From the NCBI GenBank assembly GCA_029564115.1, contig JAKQQP010000586.1, positions 1 through 33,590 of the forward strand: a stretch of 33,590 nt of DNA. The letters run 5' to 3'. The translations under genes and the position numbers were made by a program. This DNA is from Candidatus Rifleibacteriota bacterium (GTDB lineage Bacteria; Riflebacteria; Ozemobacteria; Ozemobacterales; Ozemobacteraceae). Position 1 is the stretch's first letter; every line of letters begins with the position of its first letter. This document shows, one piece after another, positions 8,568-16,427 of the stretch. The notes under the pieces are model-generated. The model saw only the letters and a program-made list of their open reading frames with translations, had not been told where the DNA came from and did not search any database.

Positions 8568-9269
8568 GTCTGTTTTCTGGTGTTTTTTCAGATATCGTCG
8601 CCGCTGTATGCCTGCGACATGTCTGCTTTTGTACAAAGCGATTTTGCCGCCCGGTGCCAGGAACTTCTCGACCTGTTCAAAAAATCGCATATAGCGTGGC
8701 GTGTTGCGCACCCCGATAAAGAAAAGCATGCCGGAAATCTGAGCCGGGAATGGGTAAGATTTTTTCTGGCGCATGGCAATGCGGTGAATCGACCACCAAG
8801 CTTCTCGTTCATAGCAAGTTCGAGCTGGGAAAGCGGTATAAATGAACTAGGGGCTTCAATAGCTGAAGTTGTCAGCGGCAAAACCGAAGAACTGAATTAT
8901 GAGCTTACCTGCTTTAGAATTCAAATGCTCAAAGATGTTCAGATTCTGGAATCTACCCGAAACAAGCTCCTGGAAGCCGGAAAAACCGGAACAAACGTTC
9001 CGGCGAATCTGGTTCAGTGGGTTGAACAGCAGTTTATCGGCCCCGGCATGATCATCGCAGAGCAACTTGAAAACTCACCAATGTTGCTTGCCAGGCTTGA
9101 ACGCGAAGCTTCCGAGCATTTCGCGACGGCGGGCAGAATAGACGACCTCAGCAAAAACGAACCAGTAGAAATTGTCGAAGAGGTAGCAAAAAACCTGAAA
9201 AAAGCTGCCAGAAACAATCTTGGCTTCTGGCAGCGGCTGTTTTTTTGTTGTTCTGAGAACAGTCTATAG
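8556..9269 (+). CDS. Secreted protein of unknown family, Cys20-Asp21 type, copy 1
   Basis: A 237-residue exported protein with no family I recognise. Residues 1-19 (MGIVVCFLVFFQISSPLYA) form a signal peptide directly followed by Cys20-Asp21-Met-Ser-Ala-Phe25. The body is helical and charged, with REWVRF at 64-69, a PP at 80-81 and NELGAS at 96-101. The same landmarks occur in the protein encoded at 25229-25990, so the two are paralogs. The Cys could be lipidated, but the lipobox (LYAC) is not canonical. The start is uncertain. A TTG at 8484 with GGAAAG upstream would add 24 basic residues and overlap the previous gene by 41 bases. I prefer ATG 8556 because it puts Pro16, Cys20, Asp21 and Phe25 at exactly the paralog's positions. 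Its 3' end contains a terminator for the opposing ftsY, and the two genes overlap by six bases. Confidence 0.78.
   Translation: MGIVVCFLVFFQISSPLYACDMSAFVQSDFAARCQELLDLFKKSHIAWRVAHPDKEKHAGNLSREWVRFFLAHGNAVNRPPSFSFIASSSWESGINELGASIAEVVSGKTEELNYELTCFRIQMLKDVQILESTRNKLLEAGKTGTNVPANLVQWVEQQFIGPGMIIAEQLENSPMLLARLEREASEHFATAGRIDDLSKNEPVEIVEEVAKNLKKAARNNLGFWQRLFFCCSENSL
9198..9234 (-). terminator. Terminator of smc-ftsY, inside the convergent gene
   Basis: A 10-bp stem, GCTGCCAGAA (9204-9213) with TTCTGGCAGC (9225-9234), has an 11-base loop. Read on the minus strand the stem is directly followed by TTTTTT (9198-9203) and more T-rich sequence, an ideal intrinsic terminator 30 bases past the ftsY stop. 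On the plus strand a T-run (9240-9246) also follows, after a 5-base spacer, so it may act weakly in that direction too. The whole structure lies within the last codons of the plus-strand gene 8556-9269. Confidence 0.8.
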
Positions 9270-10670
9270 AACCACGTTATAATCGCTCTGCTTCGTTTTA
9301 TCGCTGTCGTCGGCGAATAGAGCCTCAAGAAACTGCTCCGGGTCGAACGGCATAAGATCATCCATCTTTTCACCAACACCGATAAATTTAACCGGAGCGC
9401 TGATCTGTTCTTCGACAGCAAAGAGAACCCCGCCTTTGGCGGTGCCGTCGAGTTTGGTGACTACCAGGCCTGTTATCGGCAGAGCTTCTTTGAACAATTT
9501 AGCCTGCTGAACGGCGTTTTGACCGGTAGTTGCATCGAGGACCAGCAGGATTTCATGCGGTCCACCGTCACTTTCTTTTTCGGCAATTTTTTGCACTTTC
9601 TTCAATTCGGCCATAAGGTTTGCTTTTACGTGCATACGCCCGGCGGTATCAACTATAAGCAGGTCTGCCTCACGTTTTTTGGCGGCATGAATGGCATCGA
9701 AAACGAGTGCGCCCGGGTCGCCGCCCTCAGTGCCTCTAATGACTTCAACGCCGACGCGCTCGCCCCAGATACACAACTGATCGATAGCCGCCGCCCTGAA
9801 GGTGTCGCCGGCCGCCAGCACGACTTTTTTGCCATCTTTCACGAATCTGCGTGCCAATTTAGCGATGGTGGTAGTTTTACCGACGCCATTGACGCCGATA
9901 ATCAAAAAAACCGTCAGACCATTCGGGTTAAATACAGGCTCCGAAGAGAAACGCGTCAGCATGCCGCGCAACTCATCGCGCAAAAAGGCATAAATTTTTT
10001 CGGGTTCGGTGACCTCTTCTTCATCGACCTTTTTATGCAGGTGCTGCAGCAGTTCCTGCGTGGTTTTAACGCCCACATCGGCTTCAAACAGGGCTTCTTC
10101 GAGTTCGTCGAGCAGGTCGTCGTCAATTTTGGCGCTGCCAAGAACCAGACGTTTCAGCTTACCGACAAAACCCGTTCTGGTTTTGGTAAGACCAACGGTG
10201 AGGCGCTGAAACCATGACAGTTGCGGCTCTTCTTCAAGGGCCGGGCCGGTTGTTTTTTCGACCGGTTTTTCGACTGGTTTTTCGACTGGTTGAACCTGAG
10301 GCTGTGCAACCGGCTCAGCAACTGTAGTTTTTTCGATTACCTGCCCGGCTTTGACGGTTGCATCAGGCAAAGCGACCTTCTGCAGTTTTTCTTCATCTTC
10401 AAACTCTTCTTCGTCGAGGGGTCTTGAATCTTCGAATGTTTCGAAGGGCACCAGCCAGGCGAAAAGCAGCATGGTCAGCCCAGCCAGTGATGTAACACCA
10501 GCAACAACGGCCTGAGAAGCGCCGGCCTGATAATAAATCAATACTCCTTCAAGAAGAAGGCAGAGACCTATCAGCAAAACAATGACACGTGATTCATCCC
10601 ATTGCCGCGTCTGATCGGAAGCCTGCGCCACAGCTTTTACTTCGCTGGCGTTTTTCTGTTCTTCGCTCAT
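9264..10670 (-). CDS. ftsY: FtsY, signal recognition particle receptor, with two N-terminal membrane helices
   Basis: The SRP receptor GTPase delivers ribosome-nascent chain complexes to SecYEG at the inner membrane. The C-terminal NG domain is complete: four-helix N domain about residues 155-240, P-loop GVNGVGKTTTIAKLA near 258-272, DTFRAAA, DTAGRMH near 340-346, TKLDGTAKGG near 404-413, and GVGEKMDDLMPF. The N-terminal part is unusual. Two hydrophobic segments (about 29-47 and 54-74) form a membrane hairpin, followed by an acidic linker with a PVEK tandem repeat (encoded near 10252-10290). E. coli FtsY has an acidic A domain without true transmembrane helices, while some other bacteria have one. 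The protein ends with a 16-residue polar tail after the usual end. Its ATG overlaps the smc stop by four bases, so it is translated with smc. Confidence 0.97.
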   Translation of the reverse strand: MSEEQKNASEVKAVAQASDQTRQWDESRVIVLLIGLCLLLEGVLIYYQAGASQAVVAGVTSLAGLTMLLFAWLVPFETFEDSRPLDEEEFEDEEKLQKVALPDATVKAGQVIEKTTVAEPVAQPQVQPVEKPVEKPVEKTTGPALEEEPQLSWFQRLTVGLTKTRTGFVGKLKRLVLGSAKIDDDLLDELEEALFEADVGVKTTQELLQHLHKKVDEEEVTEPEKIYAFLRDELRGMLTRFSSEPVFNPNGLTVFLIIGVNGVGKTTTIAKLARRFVKDGKKVVLAAGDTFRAAAIDQLCIWGERVGVEVIRGTEGGDPGALVFDAIHAAKKREADLLIVDTAGRMHVKANLMAELKKVQKIAEKESDGGPHEILLVLDATTGQNAVQQAKLFKEALPITGLVVTKLDGTAKGGVLFAVEEQISAPVKFIGVGEKMDDLMPFDPEQFLEALFADDSDKTKQSDYNVVL

Positions 10671-13600
10671 TGCAGATTCTCCTCTGTGGCATTGCCGGCA
10701 CCTGCGACTGCATAGTTACGTTCGCGCATACCTGCCTTGCTCACGGTAAATTCTTTGATTTTGTCATCATCTTCGAGCCTGATCGAAATCGGCCGGGAAA
10801 TACCTGATTTTTGCAGGGTAATGCCATAAATGACATCGACGGCCTGCATTGTTTCTTTGTTATGGGTAATGACCAGGAACTGAGTCTTATCTGCGAAGCT
10901 GCGCAGCATGCGGGTAAATCTTCTGACGTTGGCCTCATCGAGGGCTGCTTCGACTTCATCGAGGAGGCAAAACGCCGGCGGCTTGACCTGCAGAATCGAG
11001 AACAGCAGAGCCAGCGAAATAAGAGCTTTTTCGCCACCAGAAAACAATTCGAGGGTCGAAAGTTTTTTGCCTGGAAGCTTGCAGACAATATCGACATCGC
11101 TTTCGAGGGGGGTTTGCGGGTCAGAAAGCTTCAGAAGACCGCTGCCGCCAGGGAAAAGTATCTCGAAAATGTCGTTGAAAGCGATGCTTATCTGCCCGAA
11201 GGTTTCGAGAAAACGTTCGGAAGAAATCTTTTCGATTTCGGCAATTACCTGTTCGAGTGAATCAGCCGCCTCAGTCATATCGGCTATCTGCGAATTAAGA
11301 AAATCATAGCGTTCCCTGGTTTTTTCGTAGTCTTCGATTGCCAGAGGGTTAACAGGCTCGAGAACTTCCTGTTCGAATTTGCGCTGATTGATGCGCCCGG
11401 CAAGTTCTTCGCGGCTCTCATACCTGTTCTGGGTGTGGTTTAACTCGTTGATATCCAGATTGAATTCGCCGCTGAGAATGCCTTCTTTCGTTGAAATGTG
11501 GGTTTTGACCTCAGCCATTCTGATATCGAGCTCTGAAAGTTTTTTGCGCGTCGAATCTTCAATACGCACGCGGCTCTGATAGGCGTGATCAAGCTGATCC
11601 AGTTCTTTAGACATGCGTCGGTAGTCGTTTTGAATCGTTTCCATAGCCGATTCTAGCGTTTCTTTGCGCTTTTCTAGTTCATCGATACCGGCCTGCAGCG
11701 TGGCAACTCTACCTTCGCCATCGGTGCTGAGAGTTTTGAGGCGCTCAACTTCGGCAAGGGCGCGGTCTTTGCGCTCTGCCGCGTCACGACGACGACGGGT
11801 CGCGGCTTCGATTTCTTTTTTAATGGCTTTTTTGCGTTCGAGAATCTGCGCCATTTCGAGTTTGCGTTCGCCAAGCATGCCCGTCAGGCTGGTAAGACGG
11901 GCCTGAATCGCCCCTTCCTTGCCACCAAGAGCATTGAGGCGCCCTGAAAGCTCTTCGTCCTGTTTTTCAAGGGTGGCGAGCTCGGCGCCGGCCTGAGAAA
12001 GCTCATTCTTGAGGGATTCGAGGCGGGCAGTCATTTCTGAGCGGTCGCGAGCTATATTTGAATATTCTTCGCTGCGGGTTTTAAGTTCGCTGACTTTCTG
12101 TTCGCGGGTTTTCTCGAAGAAATCGAGCGACTGTTCACGCCGACGCACAGAATCGTCGCGATCACGGGTCGAACTCAACAAAGCCTGGCGCTCTTTGATC
12201 AAGTTGTTGAGCAGACTGCGCATCTTGCTTTCTTTGCCTTCAAAAACCCGCAGTTTTTCTTCGAGTTCTTCCTGTTCGCGTTTGCGAGACAAAATCCCGC
12301 CCGATTTGCGAGCCTCGCCACCGCCGGTAAGAGCCCCTGAAGACCTGATGATTTCGCCGTCAACGGTAACGATGCGGTTGAAGTTGCGGTTCTGCCTGGT
12401 GTATTCGACAGCGTTGTCGAGATTGTCGAATATAAGAATGCGACCGAGAAGATTGCTCATTACCGTATAAAACTTGGCGTCAAACTCGATCAATTCAAGG
12501 GCGACGCCGAGGCAGCCCCGGGCGTTGGGTCTGGCAAGAGCCTGCGGCGCAGTCATCATATCGAGCGGCAGAAAAGTGGCACGACCGGCTTTGTTCTGCT
12601 TGAGCATGTTGATTGCAGCTTTGGCAGTTTCGGCGTCTTTGGTGATGATATCCTGAATGCTGCCGCCAAGGGCAGTTTCAAAGGCAACTTCATAGCCAGC
12701 CGGCACTTTGATGAGTTCGCCGACAATGCCGTGAATACCGGGCAGGCGGCCCGTTTCTTTGAGGGCAAGAGCAGCCTGAACGCCGCGAAAAATGCCGCTG
12801 TCACTGCTATGGCGCAGTTCTTCGAGCAGGTTGCTGCGGGCCCGAAACATTTTAATCTGGTCAGAAACTCCGACAAGTTCTTCTTCTGTTCTTTTATAAT
12901 CTTTTTCGATTTTACCGAGGCGAGCCATTTCTTCAGAAAGGAGCGAACGATTTCGTTCCACTTCTTCTTTCATTGTGGCAATCTCTGTCTCGAGCTTCGA
13001 AATATCGGTGGTCAACTTTTCGACGTGGCTTTGTGCCGAAGCGACATCGCCTTCGCCCTTGTCGAGCTGACGTTCAAGAATCTGCATCTGCTGAGTTGCA
13101 GTAGTGATACGGTTTCTGCGATCTGCAAGTTTTACGGCGATCTGAAAAGCCGATTCTTTGTCGTCAGTCTGTTCTTTGAGGTGCTTTTCGAGCTCAGTTT
13201 TTACTTTGCCGATGTTCTCTTCGATATCGGCCATTACTGAGCCAAGCTCTATTTCACGAGCTTCTTCATCTTTGAGACGGTTTTCGGCATCGGAAATTTC
13301 GTTGCCACCATCGAGAAGCATGTTTTCGATACCGTCGATCTCTTCAAGAATCGCCTGACTGCGGGCCTGCTGACTTTTGATGTCTTCGCGCAGAACCGCC
13401 ATTTCACGGCGTTTCACGTCGACCTGAGCAACTACGCCTTTAACTTCTTCCTGGCGACTTTGCAATACAGATTCGAATTCAGCGAAGCGTTCGCGGGCTT
13501 CGGCTTTTTTGGTGTCGACCTCAGCGAGAAACTTTTCGATCTCTTCGATTTTGGCCAGAAGACCAAGACGCATTGAATTGATGTTCTCGTATTCACCGTT

Positions 13601-14311
13601 GAGCTGGTTAAGATCGTAAAGAACCAGATCTATTTCGAGCTGCCGGATTTCGGCGGCGAGCGCCTGATACTTTCGAGTTTTTTCGGCCTGTTCGGCGAGG
13701 GGACCAAGCTGGCTTTCGATTTCAGAAATAATATCCTGGAGGCGGGTTATATTGGTTCTGGTGTGCCCCAGTTTGGTTAGAGTGCTCTGTTTGCGGTGCT
13801 TGAACTTGGTGATGCCGGCCGCTTCTTCTATCAGGGCGCGGCGCGACTGGGTGCGCTGAAAAATGATGTCATCGATGTCGCCCTGACCGATGACCGAGTA
13901 ACCATCTTTGCCGATCCCGGTGTCCATGAGCATTTCTTTGATGCTCGAAAGCAGGGTTCGCGAGTTATTTACGAAATAATTGCTCTCGCCGCTGCGAAAC
14001 AACTGCCGCCCGATGGCGACTTCTGAGTAGTCCATGGGCATGGCGCGATCTTCGTTGTCGAGAACGAGTTTAACCTGAGCAAAAGCGGAAGCTTTGAACT
14101 CTGACGAGCCGGCAAAAATCACCTCTGACATTTTCGTGCCGCGCAGCGCTTTGGCACTCTGCTCGCCGAGAACCCAGCGAATTGCATCGCATACGTTGCT
14201 TTTTCCGGAGCCGTTGGGGCCGATTATTGCGGTGATACCCCTGGTAAAATCAAAGACCGTCTTGCGGCCAAAAGACTTGAAGCCCATCAGCTCAAGTGAC
14301 TTAAGATACAT
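10667..14311 (-). CDS. smc: SMC, chromosome segregation ATPase
   Basis: Structural maintenance of chromosomes protein, which dimerises and with ScpA/ScpB extrudes and organises DNA loops. At 1214 residues it is slightly longer than typical bacterial SMC (about 1150-1190). Walker A GPNGSGKSN is at 31-39 within the conserved N-terminus LKSLELMGFKSFGRK. Long coiled coils flank a hinge at about 515-680 (GIHGIVGELIKVPAGYEVA, ALTGGGEA). The C-terminal head has the signature FSGGEKALISLALLF near 1087 (Phe in place of the common Leu) and Walker B CLLDEVEAALDEANV near 1115. The C-terminal tail after the head is about 60 residues. It starts at 14311 with CAGG nine bases upstream and a good promoter, and is followed by ftsY with an ATGA overlap. 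scpA and scpB are not in the window. Confidence 0.98.
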   Translation of the reverse strand: MYLKSLELMGFKSFGRKTVFDFTRGITAIIGPNGSGKSNVCDAIRWVLGEQSAKALRGTKMSEVIFAGSSEFKASAFAQVKLVLDNEDRAMPMDYSEVAIGRQLFRSGESNYFVNNSRTLLSSIKEMLMDTGIGKDGYSVIGQGDIDDIIFQRTQSRRALIEEAAGITKFKHRKQSTLTKLGHTRTNITRLQDIISEIESQLGPLAEQAEKTRKYQALAAEIRQLEIDLVLYDLNQLNGEYENINSMRLGLLAKIEEIEKFLAEVDTKKAEARERFAEFESVLQSRQEEVKGVVAQVDVKRREMAVLREDIKSQQARSQAILEEIDGIENMLLDGGNEISDAENRLKDEEAREIELGSVMADIEENIGKVKTELEKHLKEQTDDKESAFQIAVKLADRRNRITTATQQMQILERQLDKGEGDVASAQSHVEKLTTDISKLETEIATMKEEVERNRSLLSEEMARLGKIEKDYKRTEEELVGVSDQIKMFRARSNLLEELRHSSDSGIFRGVQAALALKETGRLPGIHGIVGELIKVPAGYEVAFETALGGSIQDIITKDAETAKAAINMLKQNKAGRATFLPLDMMTAPQALARPNARGCLGVALELIEFDAKFYTVMSNLLGRILIFDNLDNAVEYTRQNRNFNRIVTVDGEIIRSSGALTGGGEARKSGGILSRKREQEELEEKLRVFEGKESKMRSLLNNLIKERQALLSSTRDRDDSVRRREQSLDFFEKTREQKVSELKTRSEEYSNIARDRSEMTARLESLKNELSQAGAELATLEKQDEELSGRLNALGGKEGAIQARLTSLTGMLGERKLEMAQILERKKAIKKEIEAATRRRRDAAERKDRALAEVERLKTLSTDGEGRVATLQAGIDELEKRKETLESAMETIQNDYRRMSKELDQLDHAYQSRVRIEDSTRKKLSELDIRMAEVKTHISTKEGILSGEFNLDINELNHTQNRYESREELAGRINQRKFEQEVLEPVNPLAIEDYEKTRERYDFLNSQIADMTEAADSLEQVIAEIEKISSERFLETFGQISIAFNDIFEILFPGGSGLLKLSDPQTPLESDVDIVCKLPGKKLSTLELFSGGEKALISLALLFSILQVKPPAFCLLDEVEAALDEANVRRFTRMLRSFADKTQFLVITHNKETMQAVDVIYGITLQKSGISRPISIRLEDDDKIKEFTVSKAGMRERNYAVAGAGNATEENLQ

Positions 14312-14355
14312 TGAAGTTTGCCTGACCTTTAAGAGATATTGAATCTGGATGCGAA

Positions 14356-14384
14356 TGTATATTATCGCCGCGATTCAGACTCAA
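14356..14384 (-). promoter_or_regulatory. Sigma70-type promoter of smc-ftsY
   Basis: Minus strand TTGAGT (14379-14384), a 17-bp spacer and TATACA (14356-14361) give five of six consensus bases in the -10 box. The start would be near 14349, giving a leader of about 38 bases before the smc ATG. Confidence 0.65.
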
Positions 14385-14598
14385 ACTGAAACTGGCAAAT
14401 CGCAACGACGTCTATATATATGCCACATTTCACGGCAAAAATACAGTCATTCCAGCGCATTTTTATCGATCTGCCAGTTGCATAATTCTTGCGCAGACAG
14501 CACGGGTCATGTTAGCCTTGGGGTGTGAGCTGCTGTAGCTGAAAAATTTCGTTGAGCTGCCGATATTTCACAAACCTGATTTTAACTAAGGAATTCAA

Positions 14599-14738
14599 AT
14601 GGAAAACAACGAAAACGAAAACAATGAAAATGGACAACAGCCCCAACTTGACCCGGCCGGCGAAGTAAAACAGAAGATATTCTTCTTGTGGCAGCCATCA
14701 TTTTTCTGGTGGTCATAAAGTTCGCACTGGGTCTGTAG
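14599..14738 (+). pseudogene. Small single-helix membrane protein gene with a one-base frameshift
   Basis: An ATG at 14599 has a strong AAGGA Shine-Dalgarno (14588-14592) and opens an acidic, Asn/Glu/Gln-rich stretch (MENNENENNENGQQPQLDPA). As written the frame closes at TAA 14716 after 39 codons, with an unlikely tail (FFLWQPSFFWWS). In the -1 frame, entered at the four A bases 14667-14670, the reading continues as VKTEDILLVAAIIFLVVIK FALGL and stops at TAG 14738: a classic single membrane helix. One missing A would restore a 46-residue tail-anchored-like protein. The cause may be a homopolymer sequencing error, a true mutation or a frameshift site. Its function is unknown. Confidence 0.6.
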
Positions 14739-14844
14739 AACCTGGCTGAAAAATAGTGACGGGCGAAATATTTGTATTGTGAAAATAATGCGCCCGTTCG
14801 CTGTCGCGCCCAGGCATCTTTTTGCCGGTTTGCCAGTTAAATCA

Positions 14845-14873
14845 TTGCCATATCAGAGAAAAAAAATTAGAAT
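14845..14873 (+). promoter_or_regulatory. Sigma70-type promoter of the phospholipase D-family gene
   Basis: TTGCCA (14845-14850), a 17-bp A-rich spacer and TAGAAT (14868-14873, five of six consensus bases). The start near 14880 leaves about 20 bases of leader before the ATG at 14901 but only about six before the ATG at 14886, supporting the later start. Confidence 0.65.
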
Positions 14874-14900
14874 TATAGAATCTCGATGTGGAGTACAGCT

Positions 14901-16427
14901 ATGAAAAATATCTTCAGGTCTGTCTTATTTTTTGCTCTGGCAACCATTTTGCTTGCAACGGCCACTTACGCTGCAACCCCTTACAGGCCCGTTCCCGATA
15001 ACCGCAGCCTGTCTGAAATTTTCGACAGCATCAAGGTTGCCGGCAGATTCGAGCAAACGAGAGTGAGATTGATCACCGCCAACGACGAAGCCTGGTATTC
15101 GCGCTGGAAGATGATCGAAGAAGCCAGAGACAGCATAGACTGTACATACTACATCGTCGACAAAGATATTTTCGGGCAGGCATTCATTGGTCTGCTCCTG
15201 AAAAAGGCAAGACACGGGGTAAAAATCAGGCTGATGATCGATGGGCGCGTCTATCGCATGCCCTACATGAGCAAGATGCCCGACAAAATCGAAGAACTCG
15301 CGGCCTTTCCGAACGTCGAGATCAAGCTCTATAACTCAGTCGGCAGATCTCTGCTCGCCGCCTTCTCTGATTTTAAAAAAGTCGTTGCCTCCAATCATGA
15401 CAAAATCATCATCTGCGACGGTTTTACCACCATTGTCGGCGGGCGTAATATCGGCGCCGATTATTTCGCGCAAAATGGCGAGAACGATATTGTATACAAC
15501 GACGCCGATGTGCTGATGCAGGGCGAACACGTCGCCACCCAGCTCAAAAAAGCCTTCGACGAAGAATGGAATTATCTTAAAAATTCCGTGGTCAAGGCAG
15601 ATGAAGTTAACTTCAAAGACCAGCTTGCCAGAGTCGACCTTGCTTACCGCGTCATGAGCCGGTATATGCAGGGTCGCGGTATTTTTGACGTAACCAGACT
15701 GAACCTCTCACCAGAAATGAAAAAAGCCCTCACCGAAATGAATGCAGAGATCGTCAAATTCAAAAATATCAGCTCTTACGCAGCTTTTGACCTGTTCAGA
15801 GGCGAGCGTCAGAAACCTGTAAAAATACTCGACAAGCATTCATACTGCGGCCCCCTGAACGGTATCACCCCGGCTCTTCTGAAAATGATCGAAAGCTGTG
15901 CCGAAGAAATAATCATTCAGAACCCTTATCTGGTCATCACCGAAGAAGTCGAAGCTGCTTTAAAACGCGCTTCGGCCCGGGGAGTCAAAATAATTTTTCA
16001 CACCAACAGCGCAGAATCAACCGATTCGCTCTTTCCGCAGGCCTTTCTGATGAACGACTGGGAAAGACTGCTGACCGACATGCCGACCGCGCGGATGTTC
16101 GTTGCGCCAAGCCAGAATGAGCGTTTGCATGCCAAAATATTTGTTTTCGACGGCATAGTTACGGTTGTTGGCTCATACAACATGGACCCACTCAGCGAAC
16201 AGATCAATTCTGAAGTTGTGGCCGCCGTCAAAGACAAACCCTTCGCCGCCATGACCAGAAACCGAATATTGAACCTGATGCGCAAAAATATCATCGAATA
16301 TCGCATCGAACGCGACAGTTCAGGTAAAATTATCAAGAAATTCGGGCCCGAAAACCACGTGACGAGCGAAACCGTGAAAAAAATGAACAGGCTTCGCAAA
16401 TTGCAGTGGCTGAGGCCGCTAATCTGA
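14901..16427 (+). CDS. Secreted phospholipase D / cardiolipin synthase-family protein
   Basis: An exported phosphatidyltransferase-type enzyme, 508 residues. The signal peptide is MKNIFRSVLFFALATILLATATYA. Two HKD motifs form the active site: HDKIIICD with His near residue 166, followed by GGRNIGADYF, and HAKIFVFD with His near 410, followed by GSYNMDPLSEQINSE. The pairing and spacing match cardiolipin synthases of the ClsC/YmdC type and related phosphodiesterases. The export signal suggests action in the periplasm or outside. The substrate (phospholipid, glycolipid or nucleic acid) cannot be told from the motifs. The start at 14901 is chosen over 14886 because GGAG (14890-14893) is seven bases upstream and the leader is then a normal signal peptide. 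The 3' end overlaps the convergent gene at 16419 by nine bases. Confidence 0.9.
   Translation: MKNIFRSVLFFALATILLATATYAATPYRPVPDNRSLSEIFDSIKVAGRFEQTRVRLITANDEAWYSRWKMIEEARDSIDCTYYIVDKDIFGQAFIGLLLKKARHGVKIRLMIDGRVYRMPYMSKMPDKIEELAAFPNVEIKLYNSVGRSLLAAFSDFKKVVASNHDKIIICDGFTTIVGGRNIGADYFAQNGENDIVYNDADVLMQGEHVATQLKKAFDEEWNYLKNSVVKADEVNFKDQLARVDLAYRVMSRYMQGRGIFDVTRLNLSPEMKKALTEMNAEIVKFKNISSYAAFDLFRGERQKPVKILDKHSYCGPLNGITPALLKMIESCAEEIIIQNPYLVITEEVEAALKRASARGVKIIFHTNSAESTDSLFPQAFLMNDWERLLTDMPTARMFVAPSQNERLHAKIFVFDGIVTVVGSYNMDPLSEQINSEVVAAVKDKPFAAMTRNRILNLMRKNIIEYRIERDSSGKIIKKFGPENHVTSETVKKMNRLRKLQWLRPLI

Noticed and set aside
9519..10217. A 232-codon plus-strand frame opposite ftsY
   Set aside because: It lies wholly antisense to the conserved GTPase domain; composition reflects the reverse of ftsY codons.
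10252..10290. Triple direct repeat as a CRISPR-like or mobile signature
   Set aside because: It is in frame in ftsY and encodes the PVEK linker repeat; a coding microrepeat explains it fully.
12009..12470. Serine/arginine-rich plus-strand frames opposite smc
   Set aside because: Low-complexity shadows of Glu/Arg-rich coiled-coil codons read on the reverse strand.
14759..14797. ACGGGCG/CGCCCGT inverted repeat after the small membrane-protein gene as a terminator
   Set aside because: The loop is 25 bases and no T-run follows, so it does not look like an intrinsic terminator.
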